Assembly: GCA_963969495.1 (NCBI GenBank)
Contig: OZ018324.1
Coordinates: 156,782,172-156,846,171 of the forward strand
Direction of reading: 5' to 3'
DNA: 64,000 bases
Origin: Ceratothoa steindachneri
Taxonomy: Eukaryota > Arthropoda > Malacostraca > Isopoda > Cymothoidae
Shown here in pieces: positions 44,050 to 57,100 of the stretch. Below the pieces are notes generated by a model. It searched no databases and was not told the DNA's origin. It was given only the letters and a program-made list of their open reading frames with translations. Within the stretch, counting starts at the first letter, position 1, and every line of letters starts with the position of its first letter. Made by a program: the position numbers and the translations under genes.

Positions 44050-45540
44050 CTAGAATGTGGCAGGAAACATCTTGAGAGGATACTGGAGCCAGCGTTGTTG
44101 TTTGGGAGTGAGACTATGGTAAGAAATGATTTTGAATTATCTCGAGTAAGAACAGCGCAAATGAACAATTCGAGAATAATATTTGGTGTGAGAAAGATGG
44201 ATAAAGTGAAGAGCGACTGGGTAAGAAATGTTTATGGTGTGAAGAAGAGTGTGACTGAGAGTTCTGAGGTGCTATGACAGCTATGTACATGTAAGAAGAA
44301 TATATAGAAATAGACTTTTGAAAAGAATATACAGTAGCAGGCGCGGATCAAGGGGAGGGGGGGGGGGGCTGAAGCCTCCCCAAACTTGTTCTTTTATTAG
44401 CCTATAGTAAAAAGCAAAGTGACTTCATTAAGCCTCTACTCAAGAAATGTTGGGGAAGACACTGTGTATTGAGGAACAAAATTGGAGCAATATTTGATGC
44501 GTCCTTCGAGACAATTTATGCGTTCAGCTTATTTCTTAAGTCTACGTCCCTAATTTTTTCACCTAGTAAAATTTGCGTAGTAATATTTGACTAGTAATAC
44601 GCATCAGTCATGCATATTGACATATGTGTCCTCTTTATTGTTGTTTTTTTATTTATTCTAGATCTCTAATGGGAAGGCGGAGCGTTCATTATTGGGCCTA
44701 AAGCGATTGAAAACCTACTAAAGGTGGTTCAAGAACGCCTCAATGGCCCGGCTCTGCTCGGTGTTCACAACGAAATTGATGTTAGAATAGAAAACGTCAT
44801 CAATGTAATTGCCCAAAGGTACATGAGGTTGATGTTTGTGTGAAATACCTTCACCAACGCTGTCTTATTAATGTGTGTAAGATGCTGTTATTAACCCTTT
44901 CAAACCCGTTTATGTTTATATTTATTTTTTGAGCCATACTTGTATTTTGCTATTAAGAAAGAGTTATGTAATAATATAGAATATATATAAAAACAGTTTT
45001 TTATACCGATGTGATCGGATTTATCTTATATAAAACGTATAAAATACAGCTAAATGTAAAAAATAAATAGTAAATACAGTATTATACCTTAGCTGACATC
45101 CAAACTGTACAATAAAACACAATTTAAAATGTTCTGGTGGGTGAAAAAAATGGACATGAGAGAGTTTGTGCTCAATCCTGTGTAAAATACAATAATTTAT
45201 TATCAATACGGTGTAAGATAACCATTATTAATGATCAATGACCTTTTATCCGCCTACTCAGACGAAGGAATTCAAGTTAGGCCCCACCCCCAATATTTAT
45301 CCTGGATCCCGCCACTGTAAGGAGAAGGTTTGGAAGACCAGGTAAAATGTGGGTTGATTATGTGTTTGAGAAAGAATGGATTAACTGAGAATAAACTGGA
45401 CTATATTATATCTGATAGGTGTGCATGCAGGGGGTGTGTGAGGGAGCGTGCTTAGAGCCTTATTTCAGTGTTGAGCCCTGATTCGACGAGATGCTACAGT
45501 ACATAGCAGCCCGGCACTAAGAAGTGCCTTAGGCGTGGAA
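44050..45540 (+). mobile_element. Non-LTR RT C-terminal fragment split by a hAT insertion
   Basis: LLFGSETMVRNDFELSRVRT (44092 on) and SRIIFGVRKMDKVKSDWV are the RT C-terminal region of an endonuclease-RT type element. The sequence resumes at 45318 with RRRFGRPGKMWVDYVFEKEW and a worn tail ending in A-rich GGAAAAAAAG at about 45537. Between them sits a separate hAT element. The element is 5' truncated and carries frameshifts. Confidence 0.7.
44338..45317 (+). mobile_element. hAT (ZMYM-like) element inserted in an RT
   Basis: The left end is CAGGCGCGGATCAAGGGG at 44338, followed by a G-run. The right end, read on the minus strand, is CAGTGGCGGGATCCAGGATA ending at 45317. Together they form an imperfect inverted repeat of the CAGNGGCGGATC type seen in hAT elements. 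Inside, at about 44655-44740, is NGKAERSLLGLKRLKTY, a hAT dimerisation segment of the DUF4371/ZMYM type. No clean 8-bp target duplication was found. The element is about 980 bp and non-autonomous. Confidence 0.65.
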
Positions 45541-46719
45541 AAAAAGAATGGGTGGCATTGTGCTTATTAGGGCATAATGGAGTTAGAAGAGGAAGGTAAT
45601 TTTATTGCATTGAAGCTCCCTGAGCTCACTTTGTGCAAACTAGTAGATGCTAATTTTTTTTAGCAACCTGACAGAATTTATATTCTTGGTTTTTATCTTT
45701 GCCAGCAAATAAATTGAATTTATTATTATTATAGCAGTCAATAGCTGGAGTAAATAAATTAAGTTCAGAATGCCAATTTTGGGCAGAAATATTCTCTTGG
45801 ACTTCACTCTTTCACAAACTTCCCTTTGCCATCACCCTTTGAATCCACCAAGAGTGAATGAAACTATGAAATTTTGTAATGGCAAATATCTTAGTAGCCA
45901 CCGACTTTCCAGATGTAATAAACTTACCTGAAACAAACTGCTTTAGATATCGAGTATCTAGGAGAAAGATTAGCCCCACTTAGATGGGCTGTTCTCACCC
46001 AGTGAGGACGACGAAGTACCTTCCAATTCGTGATATTCTCGCCTCCCTCCACCCACACACGAATCGCGCAAAACCTTCGAAAAGCCGGATCTACCCCACA
46101 AATGCCTCTCGGGAGGTTTGAGGTTAACGTTAACACAATGTCGTGCTGGTTTCAGTTATTGCAGCATTCCCCCTCTTTTCACATATGTCGCATATCGACG
46201 CCTGCCTTACTTAATAACCTTCCCAGCTCAATACATAGAAGCACTTCCACCTCCATCTCCAACCCACCCAGCTCCTTTGTCTCTTTAATCCGTTGGAAAT
46301 GAATGAGTGGAGGGTGCGACACGTCTTTCTGAAAGAAACATAAGAGTAGACTTCTTAGAGTTGTAGTGATCGAATGGCGTACACCACTCTTAAACCTACC
46401 CCCGTTTTTCAACGAAGGCGCATCACTTGAAAAACAATAATCATAATTTCACCGTGTAGCAGTCACATGGATCTAGAGCATATAACACAACGCTTGAATT
46501 ATTCAGGTGAGGTTATATAGTTATATTACTTAAACAAATATGAAAACGCGAACGACATAAAATAATTAAACCAGGAAATAACCCTAATTGGAGATTAATT
46601 ACTACAGGGAACTTGGCCACAGATTAAATTCGCTTGGCTGTATTAAAAGTTATGAATGAAAGGACACAAATAATTAAGGAAACTGTCTTTCCTTCTATTT
46701 ATGATTAATGCCGTGTGAA
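45541..46719. other. No gene recognised
   Basis: Non-coding, with a short (ATT)n at about 45718-45732. Short frames at 45924-46412 overlap on both strands and have no similarity I can identify. Confidence 0.35.
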
Positions 46720-47680
46720 AAGGGAACCTTGTAATCTCTATAAACAAGGCCTTTTAAAACTCTAAGTGGAAAGAAACCGAGCTTGAATGATTCTGGACGT
46801 TGGTGCACAATTAGTGGACTGAAAAGTTTGAGACCTACTGACTCCATCCCTAAAGTGTCATAGACTGATTATTCCCTTATGAATGCTCTTATGGCGGACG
46901 AATTTTACTGATTTGTCGGCTGCCAGAGAAGATAAAAGTATCGGGTCATGTCTTTGGGTTTATCGTTTGGACTAGTAAGTTGTATAGGGTAGCTATTTGC
47001 AGCCAATAAGGTTTGACAGGCCGGTGCGTCTGCGTTTTTCTGGCTCACCTAACATCTTTGCGCTCGTGAAGGCGAGGTATTGAGAAATTTGAAATAGGGT
47101 GTGGGGTGGAGGTATTTGGTCTGGGTACAACCCTGAGAGGGGAGCTAAAAGAGCCGACGATCTCCATGGAAACGAGCAATTTCTCAACCAGTTTATTTTT
47201 GTTGGTGCCGATGCCCGAGACCCATGGTAGATGGTCCAGATTACAGATGACGGAATTTTCTCTCTCAATCGAGGAGTTTAGGTCGATTGGAGAGGCCATT
47301 CACTATTCATTGCCACCCTTATTTCCACAGGCTTGGATTGCATTCCTAAAACTTTGGTGGTCAGCTGGGTGTGAGAATGCCCATAAAAAGAAAACTTATG
47401 CCATTAGGTGCTACAAGCACCGACGGTGTAATTTTACATTTTGTGAATTTCGCCTGATGAGGTTATGATTTCCTTTTGTTTGAAGCTCGCTCCTCATTCT
47501 TCTTGGAGGGCATACATGTCTTCCGTAAATAGAAGGAATTCTCATCAGGAGGTGTGGAAGTGTATTGTGAGGCAACCCCACGTGGAATCTCTTGAGCAGA
47601 CGGAACTTCCATGCGCGGAAGAACGCCCGGTTAGGCCAAAATTGGTAAACCTACCCCCCATCTCCTTCCTCAAGTGGTAG
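46720..47680 (+). mobile_element. Family A-like fragment (leader and RT linker)
   Basis: TGTAATCTCTATAAACAAGG at about 46732 matches the possible leader at 28820. From 47240 the protein MTEFSLSIEEFRSIGEAI parallels MTEFSISVEEFRSGDEAV of the 15.1-kb copy. It is followed by LWWSAGCENAHKKKTYAIRC against the WWSAECETALKQKRYAYMRY of that copy. Endonuclease is missing between leader and linker, and the fragment ends before the RT palm. Frameshifts are present. Confidence 0.6.
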
Positions 47681-48839
47681 CCTCGAACCATGTCCACCCC
47701 GACTCACTTTTATACGGGCAAAATAGCCTCTGCAAGAAGATTCGAGGCCATTCGAGAGTATAGCTGTTTCCCGCTAACCCACCCTCGGGGAGAGCCTTGA
47801 ACATAAATAGTGTTCGACTCCGATGAGGTGACACAGAGTTGAGAAGTCTCGCCCAGATCCCAGAAGATTCCCCATGGTTCCAAGTCAAGTGCTAGCAACA
47901 AAGCAAAGTAACAGCTGGACTATTTTGTCTATTTGGAATTAACCCCAGCCAGGAGGTAATTCCACTGAACGATCGCCCCCGAGTGATTTTCGCGACTTCT
48001 CACATCAACTCCTGTCGAAGCCCTCCTCATTTCGAGGAGCCGAAACACTCTCCCCTGGACCGGAAGTTACCCCCCCCCCCCCCCTCTTGTTTTTGGAGAA
48101 CCGTCATCACTCCAATTTCCTGCTCAGAAGTTCCGAACGGCCACACCTCACGTGTAGAAAACATCCGTAAGTTAGCCCCCCCCCTTCAGTAACCCAATTT
48201 AGTTAATTCCCCCTTTCATCTACTGATGTGATTTTGCCTGTTAATTCTCTAAGGTAAGGTTACCCATCAATTCTCTCATTATTTTTGTGTAAATAAAATT
48301 ATATTTTTGTTCATGCCTCTTTAAATAACCTTGAACTCTGCCATTGTCCATAATTTACCTGCCCTAGTTGCACTCTCTCGCTACTCAGCCCGTCTAAACT
48401 CGCGGTTTTCCGTCCCTTTTGTCAGTTTGCTTTCAAGTTATTGGTCCCTCCCTCATAGATATAATATGGTATTGATATAATGTAATGTTATACCACGACA
48501 TGTATCAAATGGATTTGAAGCAAGTTTGCACACGAGCCCCTTTCCATTCTCCAGGAATACCCGGCCGTCGTGTCAGACATACAGGCCGGGAAAGGTATTC
48601 GTTCGTAATCTCAAATTGCTAATTTTACGCATTTCTTTTTTATCTTCGTTGTCGGTCTTTTTCTTCTTACAAACAATAGCCATTTTGCTTATTTTTTGCA
48701 GAATAATTGACGATGGAATTGGTGGAAGATGCATGGAATCATTCTTGTAATCTGCACCGGAAGGCCAAACAATGAAATTTTAGACTTCCTCAACGTTTGC
48801 GAAAGGATGGTAGAAAAGGTTAGAAAGGAGCAAAAGAGT
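47681..48839. other. No gene recognised
   Basis: Non-coding. Holds a C-run at about 48070-48085. No coding similarity or RNA structure stands out. Confidence 0.35.
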
Positions 48840-49565
48840 CAGGATTTGTCTACGAGGCGATAGCGGAGAAAACAAACAATGTTCTACGATCAGACGCCAT
48901 CAGAACGCCGGAATTCGTCCATTAAATCCAGGAGATCATTAACAATTAGCCGAGAAAGTTGATGCGTGCCACTACTAAAGAGTCGGACATGCTTTGCTTC
49001 TTTGGCAAGACTAGAACATAAACTCCCAGAATAACAGGTGGCTCGGTGTTGCACCCAAGGACGTGTACAGAGTCATGAAGATGAGATTTCCAGCGATAAT
49101 CACGGTGTTCGGTGTCATTAGCAGTGAAGCTGACGTCATATTACATCAAATTTTACCCGAGGGTCTTAGGATGAACACCGACGGCTATATTTGTGTTCTG
49201 AGCGAGGTGGTGAAACCCTGGATATATCGGGCTACTGCAGGGAGGCCTTACATTTGGCAGCAAGACTCTGCGTCCTGCCACACCAGTCGAAAGACTCAGG
49301 TCTGACTGTAGGAGAATTTCTTCGATCACACAGCACCTGACATTTGGAGTTCGAACTCGCTTGACTGCAACTCCCTAGACCTTTTGTGTGAGGCGCGGTG
49401 GAAAGAGAGACTAACATATCCAGCTACAACAAGAAGAACGAGATGAAGGCCAAGATTACCAGGGCCGTCAATGGCCTAAAACGGGAGATAGTGACGAAGG
49501 CATGTGACCGGTTCCGAAGTCGTCTAGAGGCTGTCATCGAGGCTATAGGCCCTTTCATCAAGTGA
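48840..49565 (+). pseudogene. Mariner-type transposase, frameshifted
   Basis: The central frame (49063-49305) reads VMKMRFPAIITVFGVISSEA and GRPYIWQQDSASCHTSRKTQ. The latter holds the second catalytic Asp; mariner relatives have QQDSAPCH. Before it, RTPEFV lies near 48905 and TGGSVLHPRT near 49035 in other frames. After a frameshift, NSLDCNSLDLL corresponds to NSPDCNPLDYY, where a third Asp is kept. The end is KACDRFRSRLEAVIEAIGPF with TGA at 49563-49565. The start and first Asp region are badly worn. Confidence 0.8.
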
Positions 49566-49679
49566 GATCGACAGTACATGTTATGAAGACAAACCGACCC
49601 AAATTTGATGAATATATCGCAACAAATAGAAAAACCTTTTTTTTCCTGAAGCAGTCATCATGGGAACGAATACCGTCAT

Positions 49680-50135
49680 CACCCTGTATTTCCTCGGTGG
49701 ATTCCTTCGTCACCACTTTCTCTGTATTCTCTAGTCAGAATGCTGATACTAGGCATTCAAATCTCGTTTCATGTTTGCTGAAAGCCGCAAATTTGATTTA
49801 AACTCAAGTTGCGAGGAACTCTTCAATAACCTATTTTCGCTAGGGGAGATACCACCCTTGGTCTTAACAATATCCAGTTTTTCGCAAACCGGATGGATAA
49901 AATGGTAAATGTTTGGTTGGTTTTATTTCTTTGACATTGGCGATCACCTATCTCGGCTCAGTGGAGTTTCTGAAAGCTCCACTCAACGTAACATCTTCTA
50001 CTTTAGCTTTAACTAAGATACCACATGGAAACATTGTATTATGAAATATCTCCCTTCTATGGGGGTAAGCGGACGTCTCCCAGTCATCCTTTCTAATTTC
50101 CTACAAGCCCATCAATTCCGACTACGTGTGGATTT
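49680..50135 (+). mobile_element. Very worn family A-like RT fragment
   Basis: SSVDSFVTTFSVFSSQNADT (49680-49750) parallels ASVAESFATAFSAFSSRDIA of the 15.5-kb copy. TWKHCIMKYLPSMGVSGRLP (about 50010-50080) parallels TAWRYGFIETLHTMGASGRL. Intervening sequence is deleted or beyond recognition. It is more divergent than the other family A pieces. Confidence 0.5.
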
Positions 50136-50744
50136 GCTTATTCTCATAATCTAAGGCAATAAAAAATAACGAAGACGTGCTCCTCTGCCAGTATTAACGG
50201 GATAAAAAAGCAGCAAGATGGGAAGGCATCATTTATCTCTGGCTCTCACGATTATCTCAGGGGTGTGGCACAAGAGCCTCTGGGCTTGATAGGTCTTTCC
50301 AAATAAGTCAGACGAATTAAGCCAGAGTTCATCCACTTCTTCAAGAGCCAAAAAAGAACACAATCGCTCTGAGAACCCGTCCAATCTCTCAATGATATCC
50401 TAACGCAACAAGCCTCAATCCAAGTGCAAACTGCAGAGGCTGTTCCCATTACACCATACGCTGTACTGAATTCTTGGACTAGTATCACCCATGCAACATG
50501 CATAGCGTCCTTAGTCGGACACATTGTAAACAAAACTATCTCACCTCTCACCAATGCAGATCCCCTGGCCCCAACATGTTGATAAGTCCCCCCCGTATCC
50601 TGATCATATAGCGAACCATCGCTGGGTCATCTCTAAACACAGCAACACAACACCCGTGATGGGACGACTTCAACCAGCAAGACCCTGGAGTTCCAAGGCA
50701 ATGACACAAGAGACCACAGAATCAGAGAACATATAAACCATTTA
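50136..50744. other. No gene recognised
   Basis: Non-coding stretch before the CR1-like element. Its last part (from about 50700) may already be worn 5' sequence of that element. Confidence 0.3.
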
Positions 50745-52289
50745 TTCGTCCTGAAGGAAGTGTGCGATGAAGTATAACGACATCTGTGCGCTATCTTTAA
50801 CCTGTCAATCCGGACCAAATGCGTTCCTAGAGACTGGCGTGAGGTGGAGGTGACTCCTATCTTCAAGAAAGGAGACCGTAACCAACCGTCGAACTACCGA
50901 CCTATCAGTCTGACTTCGATAGTCGGTAAACTTATGGAAAGCATCATGGTGGAAAAAGTGACGTCGTATTTAGAGTCAAACCTGCTACTGAGGAGTTCCC
51001 AGCACGGCTTCCGAAGGCAAAGGTCATGCCTGACGAACCTTGTGGAATTCTTCCACTTCGTTTTCAGTGAGCACGATCGGGACAAGGCAGTGGATGTGGT
51101 CTACCTAGACTTTCAGACAGCCTTTGATAAGGTACCACACCGCCGCCTTCTCCGGAAAGTGCGAGCGCTTGGCATAGACGGAAAGGTAGCCGGCTGGATC
51201 GAGAACTGGCTAAGTGGCAGACGGCAACGGGTAGTGGTGAATGGAAAGTCTTCTGAGTGGGTGCCCGTTACTAGCGGGGTGCCTCAAGGTTCTGTCCTGG
51301 GACCACTACTATTCATCATCTACGTCAACGACATGGACGGTGACATGGTTGCCAAGATTTCCAAATTTGCCGACGATATCAAGCTTGGTATGAACGTTGC
51401 AATGGATGGAAATACTGCCCGCCTGCAGGAAGATCTTGGGAAGATTGGAAAGTGGTCGGACACGTGGCAAATGCCTTTTAACGTGGGGAAATGCAAAGTG
51501 ATGCATATCAGCCACAGAAACCCCCAATCTCAGTATATCCTTAAGGGCACTGCTATTGAATCCACCGACACTGAGAAGGACTTGGGTGTAACAATCACTA
51601 GTGACCTCAAGTTCTCGAAACAGTGACATTAAGGCGGAGAAAAAGGCCCAAAGGATGCTAGGCTATATTAAGCGCCAGTTTGGTTATCGGAACCAGGAGA
51701 TTGTACTGTGCCTGTACAACTCACTTGTCCGACCGCACCTGGAGTATGCCGTACAATTTTGGAGTCCCTCATTGCGAAAGGACATCGCGAGATTAGAACG
51801 CGTACAAGCCAGGGCAACCCAGCTGATTCCCTCTATCCGACATAAAAGTTATGAGGATAGACTAAGGGAATTAGATCTGTTCTCGCTGGAAACCCGTAGA
51901 CTCCGTGGTCAGCTCATCGAAGTCTTCAAAATACTTCAAGGGTTCGACAATGTTGACTACCGGGATATTTTCACACTGAGTGAGAACAGAACGCGCAATC
52001 ACGGCTTCAAACTTGAACTGAAGCGTTACAACCGCAATCTGTGTGGAAATTTTTTTACTTACAGTATCTGCGGTATGTGGAACGCACTTCCAGTGGAAGT
52101 TGTCAACAGTAAATCTGTTGACCAGTTGGAGTCAAGACTAGACAAGGTCTTGAAAAGTGGCCGTTTAGGGACGCAAAACAATTGAGCAGCCTTGTTCCCG
52201 CTCGATTGCTAGTCCAAAGGTACCCTCTTTGAATGGACCGTAAGGTCTCCTAGGGTACCTTCTTTCCTTGTTGTTACTTGTTGTTGTTA
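50745..52289 (+). mobile_element. CR1/Jockey-like non-LTR retrotransposon, nearly intact RT
   Basis: It is 5' truncated in the RT fingers. LCAIFNLSIRTKCVPRDWRE (about 50788) leads into a 260-codon frame (50844-51626) with PIFKKGDRNQPSNYRPISLT, DVVYLDFQTAFDKVPHRRLL and GVPQGSVLGPLLFIIYVNDM. The active site FADD is at 51366-51377. A single frameshift at about 51620 separates it from a clean 194-codon C-terminal frame (51601-52185) with YNSLVRPHLEYAVQFWSPSL. The 3' UTR ends in short TTG-type repeats (about 52263-52289). Only one frame break in about 1.4 kb makes this the youngest-looking element in the window. Confidence 0.88.
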
Positions 52290-53960
52290 CATTGAAAGGA
52301 AACCCTTCAACGCCTACTAACAAGAGATACTCACAGACATTACCTGTTCACCAAATCTAGCCAAAAACCAATCTGAGATCCCCACAAGGCACTATATTCG
52401 ACCGTCTCCTATTCTTCATATAAAGTGTTCTTGGAATGTCAATGTCCAAACAACCCTACACACTTATACTACCTACAATCAAGCTGAGTGGGATTGTTTT
52501 ACCAACTATATTGAAAAAAACATTACCAGAATACTCAGTCGTTCAGTTTATTAGGATTCAAAATACTAAAATAGTTTACAAAATACTCTAAACTATAAGT
52601 AAAAATACATCCTGAGACGATACCTAAAACCCCTAAAACCTAAACTTCTCTAAAATCAGACAATTTACAAAAAACAGGGACAACTAAAACGAACTACTAA
52701 GGATCTTAAATAACACATACATCTTTAAAGACATAATATGCAACATTTAAGCACATATTCAACAACGGGCTAACGAAACTTGCAAGCCTTCTTTGACAGT
52801 TTAAACCACAATTCTGGAAAACCATCAGGAAACTTGCCAATTCCAACAATGGGGAACGAGACAAGCACGAAGTCATCTACTCGATTACAAAGTGAATCAA
52901 TTTCACCAAACAGGCAAACACGCTCATATAACAAACGCTAGGCAGAGATAACAACAGACAGATACACTCTCTTGTAATCGAATGAAACTTGCCCACACAA
53001 TTCACCATAGTCATGGTGTCCTAGGCTGACGGTTATGATAGTCCTAGAACTAAAATGGGTGAATGTCGTTGGGGAGAAAAAAGGTATGATGTCGGTAGAT
53101 GAGAGCGCAGCAAAAATCGTTCTGTAACACAGCCTTGAGAATATCACCCCATTCGCGACAAGTCATTCATTGCGAGGAATGAAGAAATGTCGCAGGCGTA
53201 ATACAGACAGTGGCAGAAAAATGCATCACCATCGCTGTGAATCTGATAGGCGATGCAAGTACATATATACAGGTATAGTTGAATGACTCTCTCCCAAGAA
53301 CAAGGCCACTTCTACTCACAATACAATCCTAATATACATAACACATCATAACATGCAATTTTTGGATCAAAACCACTTCCTTATGCCATTCCATAAGATA
53401 CCAACCACGAAGACACATCCCTCCTACTTTGCACACGGGTTGCCCTGTCACCATTTCAGTGGCCACCAGTCACCACCCAGAGATAAACATATGCAAACAC
53501 TGAACTACCATGACTAATCATATATCTTCTCCCGCAGCAACCAGAAAATAGGCACATCTCCACACATATTCACAACTTGTCCGACACAATCATGACTAAG
53601 ACAAAATAGGCATATACGCAGAATGCTAGATCTCTGGGGAAATCTCTCCCGTAGTTCGTTGAGGCTACCAACATAAGGGATTAACCGTAACTGGAGATGC
53701 ACACTGGAAGGTGCACACTCAAAGCTTCGGGGCGCGTACATACAAAAAAAGCTGGTGGGCCAGGTTGAGCTACCGATGCGAAGAGTTAAACCATATAAAC
53801 ATGTGTAGGCGTGCACAGGAAAAAAGCTGCTTGCTCCGAAACACTAAAGCCTTCTTCTTCCGTGCATGTGTGGATAAACCTGCTTTCTTTGTGCACTAAA
53901 TTTTATGGCCTCTTCGTTCCCGTACATGGCGTACTGATTGAATCACCATTTTTATTATTC
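52290..53960. other. No gene recognised
   Basis: Non-coding, with short overlapping frames on both strands and no similarity I can name. Confidence 0.35.
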
Positions 53961-54165
53961 TATCCTCCGTTTGTTTCGTTTAAATATGACTATGGTTGCA
54001 AGCTGGACTCCTCTACAGATGTTAGTCGACTGCGGGTAAAGGATTTAATTTACCACACTGGTGCTTTCCTCACGTCCTCATATAAGAGTTTGCAGGTTGA
54101 CTCATCTTCCTTGCGCTCGATTTATTTCAAAATGCGAGAAAATTGCTCATGCTCTCAACACAATA
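53961..54165 (+). mobile_element. Non-LTR RT C-terminal fragment
   Basis: KYDYGCKLDSSTDVSRLRVK followed by LIYHTGAFLTSSYKSLQVDS parallels the RT C-terminal segment of families A and B (KLDYGCQIYSS and SSGAFRTSPVNSLFCESG in the 7.7-kb copy). Only about 65 codons are recognisable. Confidence 0.6.
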
Positions 54166-57100
54166 TATGTGTAAGTGTGAGACGAAAGAGCCTATGCAAG
54201 CACAATGGCTCGTTTAGAAGGGAGTACAACTTCAAATACCTAGATAGAATGATAACCCCCTGAATCGGGACGTTTTCACTGTAGGTTCGTAGGTACTGTA
54301 TACAAATTTTAAATCTTACAAATTACTTGGTTCATTCAATATGGACATAACTGTTCGATGATAATTATGCATATGATTGTTTCTCAATTTTTATTTCCGG
54401 ATGTATCTTGTAATAAATAGCTCATTCATAATTTCCTTGTATCCTTAGACACGTGATACCTTGTTGGTTGAGCTCAAAACCATTTGTAACGCATAGCGCC
54501 ATGACAATCACTGCTCCTTCGTTAGTATTCTCATTACTCAATATTTTATTTGTCTAAATTAGTAATTCTAAATTATTCCGTTCTCTTTTCTATTCCTGAT
54601 TGAATTTTTCTTCACGCATTTAATTATTACCGAGACGTCTGTGGCGTGTATCGTTTGATATTGGATTCGTTCCTTATTTGCTAAAATTAGCACTATGTAT
54701 ATCTTATCTATTACTCGTACTTTGCCCTGATTTGAGTCTAATATTAAAATTTTAGTTATTCTCATGCTCATTTGGCCTTCTCTACTCTACGTAAATCTCT
54801 TTTTCCTTCAAATATTTGTTCTAGAGCTGGAATTTTGAACCATGGTACTAGCCGGATTTACAAATATTCTAGAAGCTTTTACAAGCCAAATACACCTTTT
54901 CGCTGTCTCATTATTCGGTGTTAGTTTTAAAATTACACCATGTGAGGTTTTTTGGTGAGCTTCTTTCTAGACCTTTTGTATTTACGTGGTTGCTGCAATT
55001 CTTTTATTTTTGGATACCAATTTAAAACTATATTTTGTTATTTTCCTTCCTATAACTTTTCTCTTTACTTTCAGCCTTTCTCGTCAACAAATTGTCTTTA
55101 TTATGGGTAAAATTGAATTAAACACATTAAAAGTATTATCTTAATCTCAGACATATCAGGAACTGGTCCTAGTTTGATGGGGTCATTAATAAAAATAATA
55201 TGGCTCATTAACAAACCTCAAAAAGCCCTGTAGTTGTATTGAGAGAGCCGGGCACAAAGACTCCCAAGTGGGAATCAATGAAATTTGTGTAGGGTTGTGT
55301 GAAACCATAGTAAGAAAGTCGTGGCAAAACGTTTTAGTAGTGGTTGTGTGCACTTCACCATGTTCGTAAGACAAAACAAACAGTATACCAGCTAAAAGGT
55401 GGTCGTGATGCTTTCCACTTGTCAGCATCTGAATTATTTTCTCTTCTCTTGTTTTTTTTTAACAAGGTCTGAGCGGTTGAGTCTCTTGTGTTCAAATGGG
55501 GTGGGTATCTATTTAATTTGGAATGGGCGATGTGGTTATTGGGAAGTTACTACCAATATTTTTGAATAACTTCATCGACCATGCAAGGGGCAACCATTCT
55601 GTAGTTGGCAACTCAATGATTACGTGACCTTCTTAGCCCTACGGCCGAAAAGGGGTATTGCCTCTATTGATATATACTGTTGATTTTTTGGATATGGTAT
55701 CGAAATTTTCAAAAGTCATAAAACTCAGTGAAAAGTTAGTAAAAGGTGTGGCTAAAATAAAGCTGGAATGTGCTGTTAACAAACTGGGGGTTCGGTCATT
55801 TTAGTTTTAAATAAAATTCAATTAGGCCAAATTTAAATATCTACTGACAGTGGCCAAAGGATAAACTTACTACGTCACGGTCTTCAAATTGACCGAGCTC
55901 CGGGAACACGATTCTTTGGGAAGTTAGACCTGCCCACCACTGATGTAGCACATTCGATCCTAAAACACAATTAGGTAATTTGGAAGAAGGCAATATCCAG
56001 AATAATTTGTACGATAATAAAACATTAAAGTGATTTTAATTTGTTTAGTATCACATGGAGTGTGACTACGTGATGGAAGATATTGCGAGGAATGAGTCAA
56101 TAAGTGCAATAGGTGCGGATTATGTCAGCCACATTCCACCCCACAAATATTGACTCCAGAATTAGGAGAGGAATCCCTCAAAGACTGCTCTCACAGAAAT
56201 ATCAAGGTTTTTATCCATTATATAGATGCAAAACTAAACCCCAACCTTTTGGTTATTCAATCTCTTTGTTGTTACTAAATAGATATATTTTTAAAAAGGT
56301 GTACATTATTGCGAATCTATCTATCTTCCTCCGAAGAGTAAGAAACAAAGGATATAAACGATGCGCCAATAATTTTAAAACATTCTCATATGCAAGGAAT
56401 TATTTCCCTATAAAGACGAAATTTGGAATCGTATAACCGAAAAGACCATCTAATCCTTTCTTTTCCAGTGATGCCAAATGACATTACTTTGATTGTTCGC
56501 CCAACCAAAAAGGGATCAGGTGTAGCAGGGACCTATGACATCTGGAGAATTACGTGCACTTCCTGGCCCAACGACCGCAGGTGTGTTTCCTCCCTGATTA
56601 AGGAGATACCACATTCCTTATATCAACTTTTTACTACGTTAGATTATCATAGATAAAATTAAAGCTCATTCAAAGCCATTTTATTTCTGCTAAAATCATA
56701 ATAACCTACGGCGCTGTTTTTGAGATACAGGGGGTTCTTTCAGAACCCCCCTTAAAACCTGATATAATATAAATGGCTATAGAATTACTAAAATTTAAGC
56801 ATTCGAACTCATTTCACGAGCAAATGATGTACATATAATTTAGTTATCATTTGAAATCAGTTTTCTTTAGTTTCATGTAAATTTGTGTTAATAATGGTGG
56901 ACTAAAACATATATTTTTCGGACAAGGTCAACTATAGGTATTGTTCTCAGTTGGAAAATGGGGTGTAGGTGAATAGTATTGGTGTTCTGAACGCCCTGAA
57001 ATTTAGTTAAATCAATATTCGAATGATGCTAAAAATATAAACCTGTTCTCAAGCGCCGTTTTTTTTTAGCAAATATTTAAAATCGCATTGTATAGTTTTG

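Noticed and set aside
48070..48086. Long C-run as a functional element
   Set aside because: A simple homopolymer with no paired structure or conserved partner nearby.
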